Of a DNA stretch of 64,000 nucleotides, positions 1 through 8,899 are shown one piece after another. The stretch is from assembly GCF_014207095.1 (NCBI RefSeq), contig NZ_JACHBG010000003.1, forward strand, positions 248,001-312,000. Direction: 5' to 3'. The stretch is from Martinezella lusitana. Lineage in GTDB: Bacteria; Pseudomonadota; Alphaproteobacteria; Rhizobiales; Rhizobiaceae. The translations under genes were made by a program, and so were the position numbers. The notes under the pieces are model-generated. The model was not told where the DNA came from and ran no database searches. It saw nothing but the letters and a program-made list of their open reading frames with translations. Numbering within the stretch: the stretch's first letter is position 1; every line of letters starts with the position of its first letter.

Positions 1-1487
1 GAAACCGTCTTTACGGTGCCGGCGGAAATCTCCGAGGGCTGAAAGGTCAGCCGCGTCGGGCTCATGTTGGCTATATCGATTTGCGCGCTTGCAAGAATTC
101 TCAGCAGCAGGGAATCGATGATGGCAGCCTGAGTGACGCGTGGCTTCGTGCCGAAGTTCACGAAGGCCGAAGTATCAACATCGCCCAACGCGATCTCGGC
201 GATACCCGGCACGGCATCAATTCCAACCACGGCATTCGGCATGTTACCGCCGACACAGGTAATGGATGCCAGCCGAGCTTCGGCGGGGGCAAGCTCGACA
301 TAGAGCGGCACTCTGAGCTTCAATCCGGCGATCAAGGACAAGCCGGTGACCGAAACCTCGATGGCAGCCCGAACCTGCGGCGTACGAACAGTGGTGCCTG
401 GTGCGCCCACGGCCGCGGACGGCGTTTGCTTTGCCATTTCGCCGATCGCCAACGTCAATTTGGCCGTCGCAAGATCGGGCAGTGCAACTCCCAGGTCGAC
501 GGCGATCTGCTTCTGCTGGTTGGCCGCCATCGCAGTCAAAGACAGAAAGCTCATCAGGCTGATATTGGAGTTCAGGTTCGGACCAGTGCCGATGATATTC
601 TTGCCCTCGGGACCGAGGTTCAGGATATCCTCGAGTTTGACGGTAAGCTTGGTGGTGCCGAGTGACTTGCCGAGGCCGTTGACGATGCTAACAACAGCAG
701 GCGAGAGGCTCGTCATCTTACCGAGCGTACCCAGAACCTTGTCGTAGGGAACGCTGGTTGCCAAAAGATCGTTGTAGCTCCCCGCCGTAAGATTGAGATC
801 AGTCGCCAGCAGGTTGAGGAAGCTCAGTAGGTTGACCTTGGCCCCGACCAGCGATTGGTAGTCGACGAGCTTGAGGGATATCTGCGTTCCAAGAAGGGAT
901 CCCAACAGCTGATTGAGGATGCCGCCATTGAGGCTCGCAAGCCGCGATCCGATGGAAAATGCCGCCACTGTATCGCTCGCTGCGGTACCGGTAGCGCTAA
1001 GCGTCGGCGAGGCGGCGAAGGACGACGCAAAGGGCATCACGGCTTTTTGCGTGAGCGTCACCTTTACAGCGTCATAGGGAGAACTCCCCGAGGAAGAAAA
1101 GCGGTTCTGAGGGGCGATCGTCGCATCCGCCGTGTAGGTTCCGAGAACCATGTTGGCGAGCGTCTCATACTGGCCCGAATTGGCCGCACTCGCCGTAATG
1201 GTACCGTTGGAAGTCAGATAGCTGCTGCCCGCCGCAAGCGCTGCCGTCGTTCCGTTCGACTGGAGATTGTTCAAAAGCGCGGTATTGGCGTTCGCAATAT
1301 TGGAAGCGGCCGTGATCGCACCGATATCGCTGAGCTGCTGAAGGCGTTGCTGTTGCAGGGTCATCATGCCGTAGTCGATACCCAGACCAAGGCAGTAGAG
1401 GATCAGGGGCGAGATGAGCGCAGTGGTGATGGCAACATTCCCTCGCCTGTCGCGGCAGAAGGCAAGACGCCTGAGAAGCTCATTCAT
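1..1487 (-). CDS. TadG-like Flp pilus assembly protein (partial, 3' end outside window)
   Basis: The minus-strand frame stays open from an ATG at 1487 to the window edge, giving about 495 codons without a stop. The protein begins with a short basic stretch, then the TadE/TadG-type segment RRGNVAITTAL followed by a hydrophobic anchor (about residues 15-40). After that comes a long Ala/Ser/Thr/Leu-rich extracytoplasmic region. This is the usual build of TadG-like pseudopilin or pilus-assembly proteins, which sit in the inner membrane with a large outer domain. The start overlaps the stop of the TadE-like gene (TAATG), so the two are translationally coupled. The family (Tad pilus, surface adhesion) is clear from the N-terminus; the C-terminal part is low-complexity and the rest of the gene is not visible. 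Confidence 0.75.
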   Translation of the reverse strand, partial: MNELLRRLAFCRDRRGNVAITTALISPLILYCLGLGIDYGMMTLQQQRLQQLSDIGAITAASNIANANTALLNNLQSNGTTAALAAGSSYLTSNGTITASAANSGQYETLANMVLGTYTADATIAPQNRFSSSGSSPYDAVKVTLTQKAVMPFASSFAASPTLSATGTAASDTVAAFSIGSRLASLNGGILNQLLGSLLGTQISLKLVDYQSLVGAKVNLLSFLNLLATDLNLTAGSYNDLLATSVPYDKVLGTLGKMTSLSPAVVSIVNGLGKSLGTTKLTVKLEDILNLGPEGKNIIGTGPNLNSNISLMSFLSLTAMAANQQKQIAVDLGVALPDLATAKLTLAIGEMAKQTPSAAVGAPGTTVRTPQVRAAIEVSVTGLSLIAGLKLRVPLYVELAPAEARLASITCVGGNMPNAVVGIDAVPGIAEIALGDVDTSAFVNFGTKPRVTQAAIIDSLLLRILASAQIDIANMSPTRLTFQPSEISAGTVKTV

Positions 1488-1909
1488 TACATTCCCCCGA
1501 TCCTGATGGTAGAATAGCGACGGATCGTCTGATCCGGCATCGCGAATGTATAGAGATTCCAGACCGGAAGGGCTGATGCGTCGTAGCTGGCGCTGACCGT
1601 AAACTGGTTGGCATTGGCCGGATCGGTCGCAACCGTGACGGTGAGCTTGTCCTTCGTCAGAAATGCATCGTTGATCGTCGAGCGATTGACGAAGTCCTGA
1701 ACGAGCTGCGTCCGCTCATCGGCGGAAATGCCCGCGATCGCCGTCCGCGCGGCATCGGCCGTAAGCTGCTGCAGTGAGTGGGCCGCGGTTAGATAGATGG
1801 CGAAAGCAATAAAAGTGAGAAGCATGAGGAGGAAAAGCGGCGCGATAAGTGCAAATTCGACGGCGGCTGCGCCCCCCTCGGCCCTCCTGAAATCAGAAGC
1901 GCGTGTCAT
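1487..1909 (-). CDS. TadE-like pilus assembly protein
   Basis: The 140-residue product has the TadE-like N-terminus: a short basic leader, the motif EGGAAAVEFALIAP with the conserved Glu after the processing-type glycine, and one hydrophobic helix (about residues 14-45). It ends in a small beta-rich periplasmic part. TadE-like proteins are minor pseudopilins of type IVb Flp pili, cut by a prepilin peptidase and needed for pilus assembly. The gene overlaps the following TadG-like gene by one base, which fits a tadE-tadG operon. No Flp pilin, secretin or ATPase gene is visible here, so the pair may be an isolated satellite locus or continue beyond the left edge. The stretch just upstream is AT-rich and probably carries the promoter. 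Confidence 0.8.
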   Translation of the reverse strand: MTRASDFRRAEGGAAAVEFALIAPLFLLMLLTFIAFAIYLTAAHSLQQLTADAARTAIAGISADERTQLVQDFVNRSTINDAFLTKDKLTVTVATDPANANQFTVSASYDASALPVWNLYTFAMPDQTIRRYSTIRIGGM

Positions 1910-2334
1910 GATTCTATCTCCCTCAATCGACGTTCATCCATGACGATGACGATCACGGAAACCTTAGATTGCGGGCGTTAATTTTATATTTCTAAATATA
2001 CTATTTTCTAATGTTTATATAACTAAATCATACAGGTTTGATTGGTAAAAGTTGATGTAAATTGCCGCCATCGCAGTATCTTCGGTAAATTGATCGAAAG
2101 ATTTTCCTATTGAAGCAATCAAGGAATTTGATTGCATAGATTGCATAAATATCTTACGCAACCATATCTCACTCAACGCCGTAACAGCCGACTGAGGCGC
2201 GACCGCCAGCGCTCAACCCACCGCCTTGGTGCAGTCCGGCCCATTGTTGATGGTGGGATGCTGGGAAATGTTACCCGACTATTCGACCGCAGAGAAATCG
2301 AAGCTGGCAAAGAGCACCGACCCACTGCCAGAAA
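1910..2334. other. AT-rich upstream region of tadE, no gene seen
   Basis: About 1975-2160 is markedly AT-rich compared with the surroundings and probably holds the minus-strand promoter for the tadE-tadG pair. The rest shows only short overlapping frames on both strands without ribosome-binding sites or recognisable protein composition. I see no RNA gene. Confidence 0.4.
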
Positions 2335-2371
2335 GAGAGAGGAATCGGGAGGATAGAGGGCCACCTCTCTC
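2335..2371 (-). terminator. Putative terminator of the hyu-pot operon
   Basis: GAGAGAGG (2335-2342) pairs with CCTCTCTC (2364-2371). Read on the minus strand the stem is followed by TTTCT. It lies about 120 bases downstream of the small gene at 2490-2699, the last minus-strand gene of the cluster. The 21-base loop is long for a terminator, so confidence is moderate. Confidence 0.4.
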
Positions 2372-2489
2372 GGAAAAATGCAGAAACGCGCTCAGGGACT
2401 TCGGTTGCGGCCTGGTCCCGCCAGCAAGGCACACATGATCGGTCACGGGTGTTGGAACAACACGCAGACCATCGTGTGCACCAAAGAAT

Positions 2490-2699
2490 CTATTTCTTCT
2501 TCGGCACCAGATCCCAGCCGCCCTGCGTATTCCGCACAAAGCGATGATTGCCCTTGTAGTAGGAGACTGCACCCGTTCGACCCACCTTGACCGCCGTCGG
2601 CAGCAGTTGCGCGGCCGACTTCAAGCGTTCGATCATATCGAATGCCTCCTGTCGTTTTCCGGCACGGATCAACGTCATCAGCTTGGATTCCTGTTTCAT
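2490..2699 (-). CDS. Small hypothetical protein (69 aa)
   Basis: This encodes a 69-residue basic protein with an N-terminal helical part (KQESKLMTLIRAGK, then an AFDMIERLK helix) and a Gly/Tyr/Asn-rich C-terminus ending in three lysines. There is no signal peptide or membrane segment. A GGGAG/GAGG purine stretch precedes the ATG. It lies 73 bases downstream of potC in the same direction and could be the last gene of that operon. I do not recognise the family. The balanced amino-acid composition and the ribosome-binding site favour a real gene over chance. Confidence 0.5.
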   Translation of the reverse strand: MKQESKLMTLIRAGKRQEAFDMIERLKSAAQLLPTAVKVGRTGAVSYYKGNHRFVRNTQGGWDLVPKKK

Positions 2700-2772
2700 C
2701 CTCTGTACTCCCGTTCATCGAGGATTAGGGGCGGACGGAATTTGCGGCTCGTCGTTCGTAACTGCATATCGA

Positions 2773-3573
2773 TCATCTCACTCGGCGTTGCATGAGCAGC
2801 GAGCGCAAGGCCACGGCCACCACGCAAACGCTGGAAACAAGAAAGATTGCGCCCGACATCGCATAAATTGTCGGCGAGGCACCGGCATTCATCTTGCCGA
2901 ACAGCACCACTGGCAACGTGTTCTGCCGCCCCGCCAGGTAGAATGCCCGCGTGAACTCATTGAGCGACAGCAGGAACGAAAAAATGAAGGCGCTGATCAG
3001 ACCCGGCCGGATGAGCGGCAACGTGATGTCGTAGAATTGCCGGAACCGGCTGGCGCCAAGATCATCCGCCGCCATCAGATAGGTTCGCTTTACGGCCGCA
3101 AAACTCGTGAGGATCACGATGAAGGCGAAGGGCATTGCCCATAGCAGATGACCGGCAATGACGGTCAGAGCCGAAGCCTTCATGCCGATGCGGCTGATAA
3201 CGGTTGAAAGCGCCAAGCCCTGAATGACACCCGGCACGAACATCGGCAACAGCACGGTCAGGAACCATATGCTTCGGCCGCGGTGAAGCTCTCGATAAGC
3301 CAAGGCGGCACCGAGCGACAGCGCCGTCGCGATGACGGCAGTAGCAAGAGCAATAATGAGCGACTGGACGAGAGCGGCAACAAGCGCGTTTTCTCCTCCG
3401 AGCGCCATGTACCATTTCAGGGTCAGGTCCGAAAAATGCGGTAGCCCCGGCTGCAGCGAAGGATTGAACGAGACGCCGAGCAGATAGAGCGGCGGCGCAT
3501 AGATCGCCGCCAGACCGAAAATTGTCAGTGCCCAGATGATGATACGTGGGTTCGTTCCTTCCCTGACGATCAT
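2773..3573 (-). CDS. ABC transporter permease, PotC-like
   Basis: Inner-membrane permease of 266 residues with about six hydrophobic helices. It carries the cytoplasmic EAA-type loop (AADDLGASRFRQFYDITLPLIRPG, near residues 167-190) that docks on the ATPase. The family is the spermidine/putrescine-type (PotC/YdcV) branch, whose members import polyamines, opines, phosphonates or other small polar compounds. The start ATG overlaps the stop of the PotB-like gene by four bases, so the two permeases are translationally coupled. Being next to hyuA and hyuB suggests an amide, hydantoin or opine-like substrate rather than a polyamine, but that is inference. Confidence 0.85.
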   Translation of the reverse strand: MIVREGTNPRIIIWALTIFGLAAIYAPPLYLLGVSFNPSLQPGLPHFSDLTLKWYMALGGENALVAALVQSLIIALATAVIATALSLGAALAYRELHRGRSIWFLTVLLPMFVPGVIQGLALSTVISRIGMKASALTVIAGHLLWAMPFAFIVILTSFAAVKRTYLMAADDLGASRFRQFYDITLPLIRPGLISAFIFSFLLSLNEFTRAFYLAGRQNTLPVVLFGKMNAGASPTIYAMSGAIFLVSSVCVVAVALRSLLMQRRVR

Positions 3574-4424
3574 TGGCTACGATCCTCGAACAGGGAGGAG
3601 AGCCCAAATACCGCGTCGCCGAGCAGCACGAGTCCGAAGACTATCGCGAGCATCAAGGTCGAAATCGCGAAGGCCAGCGGGAAGTTCGCGACCCGCATGA
3701 CGTCGTTGATCATCACCGACACGATCGACGCACCGGCACCTCCGAGCATCTGCACCTCCGTCGAAGAGCCCGCAACCATGACGAAGACAAACAGAAACCC
3801 TGCGAAGACACCGGAGTAGGTCAAGGGCAGCAAAACGGTGCGCACCATGGTCCAGAAGCCGGCGCCGAGATCCCGCGATGCCGCGAGCGCGATAGGATCC
3901 ACGCGACGCATGGAGAGCAGCACCGGGAAGGTTGCAAATGGCAGATAGGAGGCGACAAGCCCAACGATTACGGCGAAATCGCTGAACAGCAACCAGTCGA
4001 GCGGCGCATCCGTGATACCAGCCTGCTGAAGCAGCGTGTTGATCACGCCGGTGCGCCCAAGCAACAATCGCCAGGAGAACGAGCGAATGAGATAGGAGGT
4101 GAAGAACGGGATCGTCAGAAGCGCCGCAAGCAGAACCGACAGCCGACGCCCCGCAAGGAAGTACATCGCATAGGCGGTGGGATAGGCGATGATGAGACAA
4201 ACGCTCGCCGTTAGAAACGCCTTGCCGAGTGTGGACAGAAAGACGCTCCAGCGCCCTGCCTCCAGGATCGCGCCATAGGCAGCGAAACTGAGTTCGTGCT
4301 TGATCCAATAAGTCGTAGGATCCCAGGCGCAGAAGCTCCAGACCACGACGAGAACCAACGGCGCGAGGCCAAGCAGGAGGATCGCCGCAAGCGGAACAGT
4401 CATCAACAGGACTGATGTCTTCAT
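3570..4424 (-). CDS. ABC transporter permease, PotB-like
   Basis: Permease of 284 residues from the preferred start. It has six predicted helices and the EAA loop AASRDLGAGFWTMVRTVLLPL. The frame is open further upstream to 4487, but AGGAAAGG lies just before the ATG at 4424 and the protein then starts directly with a hydrophobic helix (MKTSVLLMTVPLAAILLLG), so I use the inner start. With the PotC-like protein it would form the transmembrane channel of a spermidine/putrescine-class importer. It is separated from the binding-protein gene by 92 bases that contain a GC-rich stem-loop. Confidence 0.85.
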   Translation of the reverse strand: MKTSVLLMTVPLAAILLLGLAPLVLVVVWSFCAWDPTTYWIKHELSFAAYGAILEAGRWSVFLSTLGKAFLTASVCLIIAYPTAYAMYFLAGRRLSVLLAALLTIPFFTSYLIRSFSWRLLLGRTGVINTLLQQAGITDAPLDWLLFSDFAVIVGLVASYLPFATFPVLLSMRRVDPIALAASRDLGAGFWTMVRTVLLPLTYSGVFAGFLFVFVMVAGSSTEVQMLGGAGASIVSVMINDVMRVANFPLAFAISTLMLAIVFGLVLLGDAVFGLSSLFEDRSQ

Positions 4425-4462
4425 TGTCTCGTTCCTTTCCTCTCGGCGTTGATCCCATCGGC

Positions 4463-4502
4463 GCGGGGCCGGTCTGTCCTTGGACAAACGAGCCAGCCCC
4501 GC
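4463..4502 (-). promoter_or_regulatory. Stem-loop between potD-like and potB-like genes
   Basis: GCGGGGC (4463-4469) pairs with GCCCCGC (4496-4502), and an inner TGTCC/GGACA hairpin sits in the loop. It starts 15 bases after the binding-protein stop codon (minus strand) and ends before the permease ribosome-binding site. There is no strong T-run, so it is more likely an mRNA-stabilising or partial-termination element that favours binding-protein expression than a full terminator. Confidence 0.5.
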
Positions 4503-4516
4503 TCCACCCCGTCACA

Positions 4517-5689
4517 TCAGGCGTTGCGCAGCTTCTGCCACCATTCTTCGTAGAGCTGGAAGTTGTCCGGGCGGCAATTCTGCCAATAGACCTTGCCGGA
4601 GAACTTCGCCTTCACATGGTCGGCGAGCTTGGCGACGTCGTCGGCCCTGTATTCATCCGGATGAGCCTTGGCATAGGCGAGATTGTTGTCGGTCGGCACA
4701 AGATAACCCCGCGCCTTGCCAAGCTCGCAACCATAAAGACCGGCAAGCAGAGCATCGACAAACTTGTGGGCCGCATCTGCCTTGCCGCGCTCGGCCGCGC
4801 CCTTGAGCAGCACCGTATTGTTGCCCCAGCCCTCATAGCCTTCGACAGGAGCAGCGTATTCGACCTGAAGCCCGCGCTTGCGGCCTTCGTAAACGATCGG
4901 CTCCCAGCCGGTCATGGCGTCGACTTCTTCGTTGGCGACAAGCTGAACGCCCTGCTCCCAGCCATTCCAGAAGGTACGGAACTGGCCGTCCTTCTTGTGC
5001 TTGATCAGGAACTCCATGACGAGGCCAAGTTCGGACTCGGAAAGATTGCCTGGATCCTTGATCGGCTGGTTCTCGGCGCCCTTGAGATAGATGGCGGTGA
5101 AGATGGCGCTGTTGATCCAGGCATCTTCCATCGCAACGCGGCCCTTGAGCTTCGAATCGAAGATGACGCCGTAGCTGTCGACCTTGCCGAGCTTGTCGGG
5201 GCGATAGATGATGGAGTCGGCGTTGACGACAGTCGGAATGCCGTATTGCTTACCTTCGTAGGTCAAGGTCGGGATATCCTTGGCCCACTGCCAGATGCCG
5301 CCAAAGTTCGGAATCTTCGAGACATCCCAAGGCGCAATCAGCCCTTGTTTGGCCAGTTCGCGCTCGGCACCGCCTTGGAAGCCGCCGACGTCAAAAAGGT
5401 CATTGGCATTACCGGCAGCCAGACGAGCGACGACCGGACCGACATCGTTGCCATTGTCGGTGAATTCTGGCGAAACGCCACTCTGGCGCGCAAATTCTTG
5501 CCATTTCTCGCCGATATCGAGGGTCGCCGTTGCCCAGAACGCAACCGTCGCATCATCGGCCATTGCGCGCGTTGCCCCAAGCCCGCCCACGGAAAGAGCG
5601 GCTGCCCCCGCCCCCATAAGCTTCAGCATGTCGCGACGCTGTATATTGCTCCTCAAGGCAGAGGAGACGAGATCATTGTGCTTGTTCAT
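4517..5689 (-). CDS. ABC transporter substrate-binding protein, PotD-like, Tat signal
   Basis: Periplasmic binding protein of 390 residues. The N-terminus carries a twin-arginine signal (QRRDMLKLM, then a hydrophobic stretch ending ATRAMA before DDATVAFW). The mature part resembles the PotD/YdcS class of extracellular binding proteins (family 1/13). I prefer the ATG at 5689 because GGGAAGGGAA lies just before it; an in-frame ATG at 5710 is possible. Export by Tat suggests that it folds before export. It would capture the substrate and hand it to the PotB/PotC-like permeases encoded downstream. Substrate unknown; the hyuAB context points to an amide-like compound. Confidence 0.85.
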   Translation of the reverse strand: MNKHNDLVSSALRSNIQRRDMLKLMGAGAAALSVGGLGATRAMADDATVAFWATATLDIGEKWQEFARQSGVSPEFTDNGNDVGPVVARLAAGNANDLFDVGGFQGGAERELAKQGLIAPWDVSKIPNFGGIWQWAKDIPTLTYEGKQYGIPTVVNADSIIYRPDKLGKVDSYGVIFDSKLKGRVAMEDAWINSAIFTAIYLKGAENQPIKDPGNLSESELGLVMEFLIKHKKDGQFRTFWNGWEQGVQLVANEEVDAMTGWEPIVYEGRKRGLQVEYAAPVEGYEGWGNNTVLLKGAAERGKADAAHKFVDALLAGLYGCELGKARGYLVPTDNNLAYAKAHPDEYRADDVAKLADHVKAKFSGKVYWQNCRPDNFQLYEEWWQKLRNA

Positions 5690-5736
5690 CGTGTCATTCC
5701 CTTCCCTCATTTTTGCTTGTATCGGCTAATCGGATT

Positions 5737-6834
5737 CTACTCGTCGCCTCCAGCCAGGGGCAGCATTCCGAAACGATCAATCAGGAGCGCAGCACCCGGC
5801 TTCAGATACACGCGCACGTTTTCGCCCGGCGAGGGCGGAGTTGCGTCCGCGCTAGTCGTCAACACCACACGCTGGCTGTCGGCAAAAGCAAGCGTAACGT
5901 TGTGGCTCAATCCGCGATAGATGCTTTCGACAACCTTAAGTTCAATTATTTCTGCCGCATCTTCACCACCTGGCACGAGTTCCATCCGATCGGGACGGAT
6001 AGCGACGAGAGCGTCCGATGGCGGTGTGGTCCCCGAAAAGGTCGCCGTCACCCGTTGGCCGGCAATTGTCGCAACGGCGGTGTGAGCGGACACCGCGACA
6101 CTTTCGGGCTTCAGGAGCGTATCGATGCCGACGAAACGGGCGACGAAAGCATTGGCCGGCGCGTCGAAAAAGCGTGCCGGCACATCGGTTTGCTCGATGC
6201 GTCCTTTGTGCATGACAGCCATACGATCGGACAGGCTAAGCGCCTCGTCCTGATTGTGAGTGACCAGAATGAAAGTCGCTCCCGTGCGTTTGTGGAGCCG
6301 TCCGAATTCGTCGCGCATCTGCTGGCGCAGCCGCTCGTCCAAACCGGTCAATGGTTCGTCAAGCAGAAGGATGCCCGGCTCCATGACGAGCGCCCGGGCG
6401 AGCGCGACACGCTGGCGTTGACCGCCAGAGAGAATATTGACATCGCGCTCGGCAAAGCCGGAAAGCTCGACGAGTTCGAGCGCGTCCTCAACCTTCGCCT
6501 TCAATGAGCCACCGGAGAGACCCCGCAACTTCAATCCGTAGCCGACATTCTGAGCGACGTTCATATGCGGGAAGAGCCCGAGCGACTGGAAAACGGTATT
6601 GACCGGCCGGCGATTGGCCGGAACGCCGGCCATATCCTTGCCGTCGAACTGCACCCGACCCGCCGTGGGCTTATCAAAGCCGCCGATGAGCTTCAAAAGC
6701 GAACTCTTGCCACAACCCGAGGAACCGAGAAGTGTGAAAAACTCCCCCGCCCTTATATCGAGCGTCACATCATCCACCGCCCGCACAGGCCCATAGCTTC
6801 TGACGATATGGTCGAGGCCGATCGCTATCGCCAT
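5737..6834 (-). CDS. ABC transporter ATP-binding protein, PotA-like
   Basis: ATPase of 365 residues. Walker A is GSSGCGKSS (37-45), the Q-loop FQSLGLFPHM follows near 81-90, the signature LSGGQ is at 134-138, and Walker B ILLLDEP is at 154-160. A C-terminal TOBE-type regulatory domain follows (about 280-360). The start at 6834 lies one base after the hyuA stop (TGATATG) and behind a GGGAGAG stretch; two further in-frame ATGs upstream lie inside hyuA. It powers the importer formed with the PotB, PotC and PotD-like proteins. The close spacing to hyuA argues that uptake and substrate hydrolysis are expressed together. Confidence 0.88.
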   Translation of the reverse strand: MAIAIGLDHIVRSYGPVRAVDDVTLDIRAGEFFTLLGSSGCGKSSLLKLIGGFDKPTAGRVQFDGKDMAGVPANRRPVNTVFQSLGLFPHMNVAQNVGYGLKLRGLSGGSLKAKVEDALELVELSGFAERDVNILSGGQRQRVALARALVMEPGILLLDEPLTGLDERLRQQMRDEFGRLHKRTGATFILVTHNQDEALSLSDRMAVMHKGRIEQTDVPARFFDAPANAFVARFVGIDTLLKPESVAVSAHTAVATIAGQRVTATFSGTTPPSDALVAIRPDRMELVPGGEDAAEIIELKVVESIYRGLSHNVTLAFADSQRVVLTTSADATPPSPGENVRVYLKPGAALLIDRFGMLPLAGGDE

Positions 6835-6835
6835 A

Positions 6836-8899
6836 TCAGACGTCTCTCCCATCTGATTCACGAATAAGCAGCAGACCCTCTTCGGTTATTTCAAGCTCCT
6901 GCCCGGCAACGACCAACGACGTCGCCGTTGCCTCCTCGATGATGAGCGGACCGGCAATACCCTTCAAGGGAGGCAGTTTTGCACGCTCGTAGACCGAGCA
7001 TGATAGCCAACCTGCCTCGCCACCAAAATAAACTTCGCGGCTGCCCTTCGAAGCCACATCCAGAGACCGATTGGCAGAGGACAATTTCGGTATGGCTATG
7101 ACCGGCCCGTGCAAGATCGCTTCGAGATGAATCATGGTGATCTCGATCGGCGAGGCCCGCAGGCAAAATGCGTAAGCCCGCTCATGGACCGTATGAAAGC
7201 GCTCGGCAAAGCTCTCGACATCGTCGTCGAGCTCAAAGCGCGCAAAGACGCCGTGCTCCTGACCCTGATACCGGGCTTCCACACGGCAGGCATAATGAAT
7301 GTCGGCACCATTGCCCTTGGCAAAATAGGTAATGGCTTCGTGCTTCAATTCGTCGAACCGGCCTTTCAGATCGCTCACTGCCTCCGGCATGAGGGCGGAG
7401 AACCAGGTGCTGCGGAAATCGGCACGCGGCTCGGCAGCCAACATCCCCCAGGCCGAGAAGATACCGGGATGCAGCGGCACGACCGTCGTCTTCACGCCGA
7501 GATCGCGGCCGAGACGCGCGGCAAGAGCAGGCCCGGCGCCACCGGAAATCACGAAAGCAGCGTCGCGCGGATCGTGGCCGCGCTGAACGGTCACGAGCTT
7601 CAGCGCATTGATCATGGATGCATGGGCAATCTCGACGATGGCAAGTGCTGCATCCTCAACGGATAGTCCAAGCGGATCTGCGACGGTTGCGATCGCCGCG
7701 AAAGCCTTGCTCTTGTCGAGCTGCATCTGACCGCCGGCAAAGCTGGCGGGATCGAAAATACCGAGGGTCAGCAAAGCATCCGAGAGCGTGGGCTTGCTGC
7801 CGCCGCGTCCATAACAGGCAGGCCCGGGCGTCGAACCGGCGCTTTCAGGCCCGACGCGAAGCGCGCCGCGTTCGTCGATGCGGGCGATTGAACCGCCGCC
7901 AGCCCCGATTTCGACAATATCGACCACAGGCACCTGCACAGGATAGCCGGGGGCGATGCGGGTATGTTCGAGCTTGTATTCGCTGTCGAGCGTTGGGCTG
8001 CTGTCATGGATCAGCGAGCATTTCGCAGTCGTGCCGCCGACATCGAGCGACAGCACTTCCGATTGACCGAGCAGCGCACCGATGCGCGCCGCACCGGCTA
8101 CGCCGCCGGCAGGACCGGACTCGACCAAAGTCAGCGGGCTCATCTGCGCCTGGTCGAACGTCGAAATGCCGCCGTTGGACTGCATCGCGTAGTAAGGGCA
8201 GGTCAGGTCGCGCTCCATGAGCGCGCTCTCGAGACGCGCAAAATAGCGCTTGATAATCGGCTGCACATAGGCGTTCAGCACAGCGGTGTTCGAACGCTCA
8301 TATTCGCGCCATTGCCGCGAAACCTCATGGCTGGCGCAGACCGTAACGTCGGGAAGGGCTTCGGCGAGCGCCTTTGCACAGGCAATTTCGTGCTCGGGAT
8401 TGACGTAACTATGGAGGAAGACGACGGCCACGGCCTCGACATTGCGCGCCCGGCACTCCTGGATGATCTCGTCGATATCGGCAAGTTCGATGGGTGTCAG
8501 AACGCCACCCCTGGCGTCCATACGCTCGCGGACCTCGAAACGGAGACTGCGTGGCACGAAAGGCTCAGGGCTCTTGAACTGGAGATTATAGAGATCGGGG
8601 CGATTGCCGCGACCGATTTCAAGTACGTCGCGGAACCCTGCTGTCGTGACGAGCGCCGTCTTGACGCCCTTGCGCTCGGTGATCGCGTTGATAACGGTCG
8701 TCCCACCATGTGCAAAGAAGATGACATCGCGCGTCGAAAGACCGTCTTTCTCTTCGGCAAGCTCGATGGCCGAAAGCACGCCTTCGGATTGGTCATGAAC
8801 GGTCGTCAGGCTCTTGGCGGTAAAAACCTCACCGGTACGCTCGTCGTAGCCGACGAGATCGGTAAACGTACCGCCCACATCCGTCGCTAGCCTGATCAT
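6836..8899 (-). CDS. hyuA: Hydantoinase/oxoprolinase family protein, HyuA subunit
   Basis: The 687-residue protein has the build of the ATP-dependent hydantoinase A subunit. An actin-like N-terminal domain opens with DVGGTFTD (7-14), a second nucleotide-binding segment carries LSLDVGGTTAK (near residue 290), and the glycine-rich AGGGS and SGGAGPA motifs follow. HyuA/HyuB enzymes use ATP to open cyclic amides such as N-methylhydantoin or 5-oxoproline; related pairs act in acetone and acetophenone carboxylation and in caprolactam opening. The start overlaps the hyuB stop by four bases (ATGA). No third small subunit typical of acetone carboxylase is present, which favours ring hydrolysis. The exact substrate cannot be read from the sequence. 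Confidence 0.88.
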   Translation of the reverse strand: MIRLATDVGGTFTDLVGYDERTGEVFTAKSLTTVHDQSEGVLSAIELAEEKDGLSTRDVIFFAHGGTTVINAITERKGVKTALVTTAGFRDVLEIGRGNRPDLYNLQFKSPEPFVPRSLRFEVRERMDARGGVLTPIELADIDEIIQECRARNVEAVAVVFLHSYVNPEHEIACAKALAEALPDVTVCASHEVSRQWREYERSNTAVLNAYVQPIIKRYFARLESALMERDLTCPYYAMQSNGGISTFDQAQMSPLTLVESGPAGGVAGAARIGALLGQSEVLSLDVGGTTAKCSLIHDSSPTLDSEYKLEHTRIAPGYPVQVPVVDIVEIGAGGGSIARIDERGALRVGPESAGSTPGPACYGRGGSKPTLSDALLTLGIFDPASFAGGQMQLDKSKAFAAIATVADPLGLSVEDAALAIVEIAHASMINALKLVTVQRGHDPRDAAFVISGGAGPALAARLGRDLGVKTTVVPLHPGIFSAWGMLAAEPRADFRSTWFSALMPEAVSDLKGRFDELKHEAITYFAKGNGADIHYACRVEARYQGQEHGVFARFELDDDVESFAERFHTVHERAYAFCLRASPIEITMIHLEAILHGPVIAIPKLSSANRSLDVASKGSREVYFGGEAGWLSCSVYERAKLPPLKGIAGPLIIEEATATSLVVAGQELEITEEGLLLIRESDGRDV

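Noticed and set aside
2132..2438. Short plus-strand frames upstream of the terminator-like stem
   Set aside because: There is no ribosome-binding site, the frames overlap in different phases, and the composition is unlike the neighbouring proteins.
4415..5920. A 501-codon plus-strand open frame
   Set aside because: It is antisense to the PotD-like binding-protein gene with Tat signal and ribosome-binding site on the other strand.
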